Positions 5,302 through 7,280 of a DNA stretch of 7,280 bases are shown one piece after another. Position numbers and translations under genes: made by a program. A model generated the notes under the pieces. That model did no database searches. It was not told the DNA's origin and worked only from the letters and a program-made list of their open reading frames with translations. Each line of letters begins with the position of its first letter. Positions within the stretch are counted from its first letter, which is position 1. Source of the stretch: Acidobacteriota bacterium. Lineage in GTDB: Bacteria; Acidobacteriota; Vicinamibacteria; Vicinamibacterales; JAFNAJ01. The stretch spans positions 1 to 7,280 of the forward strand of contig JAFNAJ010000126.1 of NCBI GenBank assembly GCA_017860085.1. The letters are read 5' to 3'.

Positions 5302-6887
5302 CGGATGATCCCCAGACCGCGAAGCGTTGCCCGCGGGTTGATGAGCCCTTCGCCGTACTCGTCGTCTCGGCCCTCGGGGCCCTTGTCTGTGGCGAACTGC
5401 TTGATCGCCGCCTCGACAGCGGACGGGGTCGTGATGCCCTGCGACATCAGGAGCGCGGCCAGGCCGGCGACGTGCGGGGTTGCCATCGACGTCCCCGTGT
5501 AGCTGATGTTCACGAAGGTGTCGAAGCGAGGTGGCCCGTACCGCGACGGCGGCAGATCGTACGTCTCGACCGCCGCCGGGTCGTAGGTCTGCTGCCACAC
5601 GCCGCCGTTCGACGAGACGCGGCGGTTGCCTCCGGGCGCGGCAATCTCGATGTAGGACTGCACGCCCGAATACGGGGCCCGATTGCCATCGGGGCCGACG
5701 GCAGCGACCGCCATGGCGCCGGGGATGGGGCCCGCCTGCTCGGCGAGGCGCTCGACGGGGTTGCCGTCCTCGTAGTCGTTTCCGCCTGCGACCGCGATGA
5801 ACGCGCCCTTCGACACGGCATAGCGCATGGCCGCTCCAACCGCCGGGGCAGACGCTCCTCCATTTCGACCCAGGCTCATGTTGATCACGTCGGCCCCGTT
5901 GTCGGCGGCGTAGCGAATGGCCCGGGCCACGACGTCGTCAGTGCCGACGTAGGGCGAGTTGAAGATGTCGTCCCACATCGTGGAGATGCACTTCACCGGC
6001 ATGATGCGGGCCTTGAAGGCGATGCCGGCCGTGCCGACGCCGTTGTTGGTGAGCTGGCCCGCGGTGCCGGACACATGAGTGCCGTGGCCGTCCATGTCGA
6101 CCGGATTGGGATCGTCGTAGATGAAATCGTAGGGAGACACGAAGCGCCCGGAGGAGGTGAGATCAGGCGCCGCGGCAAACGGCACGACGATCCGACCCAG
6201 CGCGGGGTACGTGAAGCCCCCGTTGGTGAACGATCCTGCGGTGTACGCGTAGCTGGCGTTCTGGAAGGCGACACCCGTGTCGAGCACGGCCACGATGATC
6301 GACTCGCGGCCGCCCTCGTTGATGTCCCACGCATCCTCCATCCCGATCAAGCTGAGGTTCCATTGCTGGTCGTAGAGCGGGTCGTTGGGACGGAAGTACG
6401 ACCGCACCTTGTACGCGGCCTGCGCGTACTCGACGTCGTCGCGCGCGGCCAACATGACGGCGACCGCCTCCGGATCGAGGTCGGGATCGAAGTGCAGCAG
6501 GCTGAAGTCGGCGTGGCTCGGCCGCTCGATGCGGATCCGTCCGAGCGCCGCCGAAAGCTCGCGCGTTCGCGAGGTGGTCGACGCGCGCGATCCGCCCATG
6601 CCGGCCGCCCGGAACTTCACGATGACCTTGCCCGGCGCGTACGGCAGGGCAGCCGTGCCGCCGCGGGCCTGCACAGTCGCGTCCGGCACGTCGGTGCTCT
6701 CGCCGGGCCACTCGATCGTGCCCCTGTCGACGGCCTCGGGGAACTCGTCCATCAGCACGCGGGCAGCCCGCTTCGTCGGCGGGCCCGTCTGTGCTTGTCC
6801 AAGCGCCATGCACGAGGCCACCACGAGGGCCACGACACTGGCCACCTGGAGCCCTCGCGGGGAGGACGGAGCGCGATTCGATGACAT
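5298..6887 (-). CDS. Exported S8-family subtilisin-like serine protease
   Basis: Protein of 529 residues that should cleave proteins outside the cytoplasmic membrane. It has a signal sequence (about 1-33, core VASVVALVVASCMAL). Cleavage could be by signal peptidase I after GQA, or at a lipobox-like VAS-C26, which would make a lipoprotein. An I9-like propeptide (about 82-165, starting YAPGKVIVKF) is followed by the family linker PNDPLYDQQWNL. The complete catalytic set is present: Asp203 (AVLDTGV), His268 (DGHGTHVSG), oxyanion Asn370 (AVAGGND) and Ser467 (GTSMATPHVAG). Insertions lie between Asp and His (about 208-262, aromatic-rich) and before Ser (about 424-460). No C-terminal P or PPC domain follows, and the protein ends about 60 residues after the Ser. 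ATG 6887 was chosen because a signal peptide follows at once and it lies 7 bp after the upstream stop. A further 46 open upstream codons overlap the membrane-protein gene. It overlaps the barrel gene by 4 bp. Confidence 0.96.
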   Translation of the reverse strand: MSSNRAPSSPRGLQVASVVALVVASCMALGQAQTGPPTKRAARVLMDEFPEAVDRGTIEWPGESTDVPDATVQARGGTAALPYAPGKVIVKFRAAGMGGSRASTTSRTRELSAALGRIRIERPSHADFSLLHFDPDLDPEAVAVMLAARDDVEYAQAAYKVRSYFRPNDPLYDQQWNLSLIGMEDAWDINEGGRESIIVAVLDTGVAFQNASYAYTAGSFTNGGFTYPALGRIVVPFAAAPDLTSSGRFVSPYDFIYDDPNPVDMDGHGTHVSGTAGQLTNNGVGTAGIAFKARIMPVKCISTMWDDIFNSPYVGTDDVVARAIRYAADNGADVINMSLGRNGGASAPAVGAAMRYAVSKGAFIAVAGGNDYEDGNPVERLAEQAGPIPGAMAVAAVGPDGNRAPYSGVQSYIEIAAPGGNRRVSSNGGVWQQTYDPAAVETYDLPPSRYGPPRFDTFVNISYTGTSMATPHVAGLAALLMSQGITTPSAVEAAIKQFATDKGPEGRDDEYGEGLINPRATLRGLGIIR

Positions 6888-6894
6888 GGTCTGA

Positions 6895-7266
6895 TTATCG
6901 CCGCAAGATGGGCAGATAGCACAGCGCGGCCGTGGCGAGATTGTGCACGGCACAGCCGATGACGTACCAGCGCGGCACGACGCCGGGCAGCCACCCGGGG
7001 CCGTGAGCCAGATCGACGAGAGCATGCGCCACGAAGCCGGCCGAGAGCGCCGTCAGCGCGGCCCGGGGATCCCACCAGGAGGCGGTGGCCGCCATGATGA
7101 CGAAGCCGAGCGCCAAGGCGACATCGAGCGACGTACCGGGAACGCCGGGCTCGAGCGCTGCGCTGCCGAGGTAGGCGGCCGCGACGAAGGCGAGCACTGT
7201 CGACGCCACCTGCGCGAGGCGCAGCTCCGCGACGAGGCGATCGGCATCGGCCGTCGGCACGCGCAC
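6895..7266 (-). CDS. Small four-helix membrane protein of unknown function, possibly 5'-truncated
   Basis: I do not recognise this protein. From GTG 7266 it has 123 residues with four hydrophobic segments, at about 18-38, 47-64, 69-87 and 100-121, so it is an integral inner-membrane protein with little outside the bilayer. Polar residues within or at the edge of helix 3 form H81-x3-D85-x2-H88 (HALVDLAH), and His108-Asn109 lies in helix 4. Such His/Asp residues in helices could bind a metal or cofactor, but this is speculation. The frame stays open to the window edge, with alternative GTG starts at 7266 and 7260 and no visible Shine-Dalgarno, so the true start may be upstream. Its TAA stop is 7 bp before the protease ATG, which suggests it is the promoter-proximal visible gene of that operon. 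Confidence 0.75.
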   Translation of the reverse strand: MRVPTADADRLVAELRLAQVASTVLAFVAAAYLGSAALEPGVPGTSLDVALALGFVIMAATASWWDPRAALTALSAGFVAHALVDLAHGPGWLPGVVPRWYVIGCAVHNLATAALCYLPILRR

Positions 7267-7280
7267 CGCACGGGCCGACA

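Noticed and set aside
5472..6884. A 470-codon open frame on the plus strand opposite the S8 protease
   Set aside because: It is fully antisense to a protease with all catalytic residues. Its composition (Arg, Gly, Val, His, Asp rich) is typical of a GC-rich shadow frame and it has no recognisable domain.
6888..7025. 46-residue extension of the S8 protease
   Set aside because: It overlaps the membrane-protein gene and would bury the signal peptide internally.
1..7280. CRISPR arrays, insertion sequences, tRNA or rRNA genes, and integration sites
   Set aside because: I saw no direct repeat-spacer pattern, transposase motif, terminal inverted repeats, or tRNA-like cloverleaf. Coding sequence covers nearly the whole window.

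Overview
The window is high-GC DNA, gene-dense, with eight protein-coding genes and no RNA gene, mobile element, CRISPR array or long non-coding stretch that I can see. One gene is on the plus strand: a Rne/Rng-type ribonuclease whose 5' end is cut by the window edge. The other seven run leftwards on the minus strand. The gene content suggests a Gram-negative chromosome, most plausibly Acidobacteriota (Vicinamibacteria-like). The clues are an ECF sigma/anti-sigma/DUF4097 trio, Pro/Ala-rich linkers in exported proteins, and an RNase G with an expanded S1 loop. This is an inference from style and content, not a marker-gene assignment.

Layout from left to right: (1) bases 1-1533, plus strand, ribonuclease E/G, partial. 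(2) Only four bases separate its stop from the stop of the convergent minus-strand gene block. (3) Bases 1538-3941, read right to left: ECF sigma factor (3941-3342), membrane-anchored zinc anti-sigma factor (3345-2608, ATGA overlap with sigma), and an exported DUF4097 beta-repeat protein (2599-1538). (4) Bases 3942-4037, a 96-bp gap with an ECF-like promoter candidate and a perfect 7-bp inverted repeat at the expected mRNA 5' end. (5) Bases 4038-7266, read right to left: small four-helix membrane protein (possibly cut by the window edge), exported S8 subtilisin-like protease (6887-5298), outer-membrane beta-barrel protein with Pro-rich inserts (5301-4393, ATGA overlap with the protease), and a small MGMT-family DNA alkyltransferase-like protein (4388-4038).

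How they work together: the sigma/anti-sigma pair should form a transmembrane stress-signalling switch. Release of sigma would probably activate its own operon through the candidate promoter, raising the DUF4097 envelope protein. The protease and barrel protein are translationally coupled and both exported, so they probably act together or at the same site in the envelope. The alkyltransferase follows with a 4-bp gap and may simply ride on the same transcript. Most of this is recognisable biology. I found no convincing wholly new system. The least ordinary points are the promoter/5'-hairpin arrangement, the Pro-rich insert inside the barrel, and the coupled protease-barrel pair.
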